Assembly: GCA_051859825.1 (NCBI GenBank)
Contig: JBHYFA010000124.1
Location: forward strand, 1-6,418
From: CSBr16-58 sp051859825
GTDB taxonomy: Bacteria; Bacteroidota; Bacteroidia; Flavobacteriales; Schleiferiaceae
Length of the DNA: 6,418 nt
Direction: 5' to 3'
A program made the translations under genes and the position numbers. Below the pieces are notes generated by a model, which did not search any database, was not told the DNA's origin, and was given only the letters and a program-made list of their open reading frames with translations. This document shows, piece after piece, positions 4,245-6,418 of this stretch. The first letter of the stretch is position 1, and each line of letters begins with the position of its first letter.

Positions 4245-6418
4245 ATGCATACTGAAAATTTTACTAAACTATTTCTTTTCTTAACGTTTTTGTTTTTTGG
4301 CTTTACTTCTTTTGCACAGCAAGCATTGCCTGAATTACTTTATTATCGTTTTGATCAGCCCGGAACAAGCGTTTCTAATGACGCAACCTCTCCCGTAGGG
4401 AATAATCCGGCTACCATTACGGGTACAACTTTAAGTATTGGTGGAGTAGGACTTAGCGGAACTGCTCTCGTAGGTACGGGAGGTACTTCTACAGCCAACG
4501 CAATCAATACCAATTGGAACACTAATCTTTCGGGGTCTTTTACCATTGGTTTTTGGACGAATAATATTCCCCAAACGGGCGGCTTGACTTATATTTTTGG
4601 GGATAATGGAGCAAATGGCTTTCGCTGTTTTACTCAAGGCGCTGCTGGTGCGGGTAATTGGCTTATGCGCGGTGGAGGCCTTCCCGATATCGAAGCTACT
4701 GGTGCTGCTGCTCTAACGCCAAAATATACCCATTTTGTGTATGATGATGTAGCCGGCACACTTACTTCCTACGTTGATGGTGTTTTGAGTAATACGGTAA
4801 CGGTTACTGGTTTTACAGGTATGACTGGAACTGGATTTCAAGTTGCAGCCTACAACACCACTACTGGTTTAGACGGATTGTTAGATGAGTTTCGCATTTA
4901 TAATCGCGCTTTAACAGTTGCTGAAATTCAATCTACAATCAACGGGACAATCGTTACGGGGCCTTGTACGAGTGCAAATGCCGGAACTGCAACACCTGCC
5001 GATCAAACCATTTGTGTGGGCAATTCTGCTAGCATTTCTGCCGTTAATGCTTCCTTTGGGACGGGAGCTTCCTATCAATGGGAGTCTTCTCCTGATGGCT
5101 CAAATTGGACAATTATGCCCAATGACACTCTTCCTGCTATTACGGTTAGCCCAACGGATACCACCTATTATCGTATGATTATGACATGTGGTACGAGTTC
5201 TGACGTTTCTAGTGTTGCTGTGGTGAATACACAAGGGGCAGCATTAAATGGTAATTATACAATAAACTCTTTTGCTCTCCCGTCTGCTACCAATTTTACA
5301 AGCTTTCAAGACTTTTTTGATGCAACCATTTGCGGAGGTATTAGTGGCCCAGTGGTGGTTGATGTCGTTCCTGGAACCGGACCGTATATTGAACGTGTTG
5401 AGGCAGGCTTCATTGCCGGTACTTCTTCTACAAATACGATAACCATTAATGGTAACGGTAATACTTTAACCTATGAAGCTTCAGGAACAGCTGATCGTAC
5501 TACACTGAATTTTGATGGGACATCCCACGTTATTATTGATAGTTTAGTAATCCAAGCAACAGGCTCGTCTCATGGCTGGGTGATGCACTTAACTAACGGA
5601 GCTGATAATAATGTGGTGCGAAATTGCTCCATTTTGGCTAGCACAACGATAACGGGAACTTTCTCAGCAGGAATTGTTGCAAGTGGAAGTCCAACCTCTG
5701 CGCTCACCTATGGTAATAACACCAATAATACTGTCATTGAAAACAATTTCTTTGAAGGCGGATACTATGCAATTTCAATTCATGGAGCCGGGTCTAATAA
5801 CAATGCGGTAGGTAATGTTATTCGTAACAACACTATAGTTGACCAAAGATATTACGGAATCTACGCAAGAGCTCAGCAAGATTTTGAGGTTTTCGGAAAT
5901 GATTTAAGTCGTCCAAATCGAGATAACTCTACCATTTATTATGCTATGAGTTTAAGAAATGGTATGGCTAATGCTCGGATTGAGAATAATAGAATTCACA
6001 ATACCCACGATAATGTGCTTTCTAACACCTCTACCATATACGCCATTGATGTTCGTACAAATACAACTTCGATGAGTGCTGGTAACCCGTTGGTGATTGC
6101 TAATAATCAAATATATGATGTGAATGGAGGAGGCCTGCTTTATGCATTTTATATGAGCAATAGTAACCACGTGAAATTTTATCACAACACGGTTTCTATT
6201 GATGTGCCAAACGCTGCCGGTTCGGGAAATACTCGCTTATTTTATACAACTACAGCCGCAGATAACTGTGAGTTTAAAAATAATATATTGCACTTAAACC
6301 GTGGTAATGGAGGTACGCAACACATGGTGTATGTGAATACTCCAGCATCAGCTATTGAAATAGACAATAATGTTTATTTTGCCGAAGAGTTAGGAACCAA
6401 TCCAAGTGTGCATATTGG
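4245..6418 (+). CDS. Large secreted surface protein: LamG-like, Ig-like and beta-helix domains (3' end outside window)
   Basis: An uninterrupted frame from ATG 4245 runs off the window after 724 codons. Residues 1-24 are a Sec signal peptide (hydrophobic 9-23, likely cleavage SFA/QQ). Residues about 31-233 form a LamG/concanavalin-like domain: LLYYRFDQ at 31-38, FTIGFW strand, SYVDG hairpin and the typical ending LLDEFRIYNRALTVAEIQ from 212. Residues about 241-327 are Ig-like, with Cys257, Trp279 in YQWESS, a TYYR strand and Cys315 as the probable disulfide partner. From about 336 a right-handed parallel beta-helix begins (GNYTINS, then HVIIDSLVIQATGSSHGW at 428). Its repeated asparagine-rich coils include NGADNNVVRNCSI (451), NNTVIENNFF (494), NVIRNNTIV (524), NARIENNRIHN (576), NHVKFYHNTVSI (641) and NCEFKNNILHL (674). 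Such proteins in Bacteroidota usually end in a T9SS sorting domain, which would lie beyond the window. It is likely a surface adhesin or glycan-binding protein; an enzymatic polysaccharide lyase role cannot be excluded. Confidence 0.92.
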   Translation, partial: MHTENFTKLFLFLTFLFFGFTSFAQQALPELLYYRFDQPGTSVSNDATSPVGNNPATITGTTLSIGGVGLSGTALVGTGGTSTANAINTNWNTNLSGSFTIGFWTNNIPQTGGLTYIFGDNGANGFRCFTQGAAGAGNWLMRGGGLPDIEATGAAALTPKYTHFVYDDVAGTLTSYVDGVLSNTVTVTGFTGMTGTGFQVAAYNTTTGLDGLLDEFRIYNRALTVAEIQSTINGTIVTGPCTSANAGTATPADQTICVGNSASISAVNASFGTGASYQWESSPDGSNWTIMPNDTLPAITVSPTDTTYYRMIMTCGTSSDVSSVAVVNTQGAALNGNYTINSFALPSATNFTSFQDFFDATICGGISGPVVVDVVPGTGPYIERVEAGFIAGTSSTNTITINGNGNTLTYEASGTADRTTLNFDGTSHVIIDSLVIQATGSSHGWVMHLTNGADNNVVRNCSILASTTITGTFSAGIVASGSPTSALTYGNNTNNTVIENNFFEGGYYAISIHGAGSNNNAVGNVIRNNTIVDQRYYGIYARAQQDFEVFGNDLSRPNRDNSTIYYAMSLRNGMANARIENNRIHNTHDNVLSNTSTIYAIDVRTNTTSMSAGNPLVIANNQIYDVNGGGLLYAFYMSNSNHVKFYHNTVSIDVPNAAGSGNTRLFYTTTAADNCEFKNNILHLNRGNGGTQHMVYVNTPASAIEIDNNVYFAEELGTNPSVHI

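Noticed and set aside
4355..5178. Open frames at 4355-4546 (-), 4431-4637 (-) and 4918-5178 (+)
   Set aside because: All lie out of frame inside the LamG and Ig-like coding region, which has clear domain support.
5952..6185. 77-codon open frame on the - strand
   Set aside because: It is antisense to the beta-helix coding region, where the repetitive Asn/Ile codons create long antisense frames.
5559..6330. Possible tandem DNA repeats or CRISPR-like array
   Set aside because: The repetition is at protein level (asparagine-rich beta-helix coils). The DNA copies are not identical and spacing is irregular, so there is no array.

Overview
The window looks like chromosomal DNA from a member of the Bacteroidota, most likely the Flavobacteriales. 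Three observations support this. Promoter-like TAnnTTTG boxes, the -7 consensus of that phylum, sit upstream of nearly every gene. Shine-Dalgarno sequences are absent or weak. There is a type IX secretion (T9SS) C-terminal sorting domain, together with small lipoproteins whose lipoboxes end in SC or AC. Species cannot be told from the sequence alone.

Left part (1-2580): a possible divergent gene runs off the left edge. A tRNA-Phe(GAA) follows, with its own promoter and a strong intrinsic terminator. Next is a housekeeping pair on the + strand: ychF (P-loop ATPase with TGS domain) and, 36 bases later, an apbE-type FAD:protein FMN transferase carrying a lipoprotein signal. No terminator separates the pair, so they may be co-transcribed.

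Middle part (2540-4072): this is a patchy accessory stretch. A 77-residue cysteine-containing lipoprotein on the - strand has its own promoter-like box and a textbook terminator, so it is a small independent transcription unit. Next comes an AT-rich spacer with a T9-A-T10 tract and a long imperfect palindrome. On the - strand this is followed by the decapitated 3' end of a secreted T9SS cargo gene, which keeps its sorting domain but has lost its signal peptide and body. A + strand gene for an unrecognised 164-residue lipoprotein follows; a short motif inside it resembles a dispersed Bacteroidota repeat.

Right part (4073-6418): a large secreted protein starts at 4245 and is still open at the window edge after 724 codons. 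It has a signal peptide, a LamG/concanavalin-like domain, an Ig-like domain and a long right-handed beta-helix region with asparagine-rich turns. It is probably a T9SS-exported surface or adhesion protein, but the C-terminal domain that would show this lies outside the window. Its promoter box is enclosed by a perfect 11-bp inverted repeat that looks like an operator.

I see no CRISPR array, transposase, phage gene or clear new multi-gene system. The most interesting parts are the regulated-looking surface protein gene, the repeat-like insertion in a coding region and the sorting-domain remnant.
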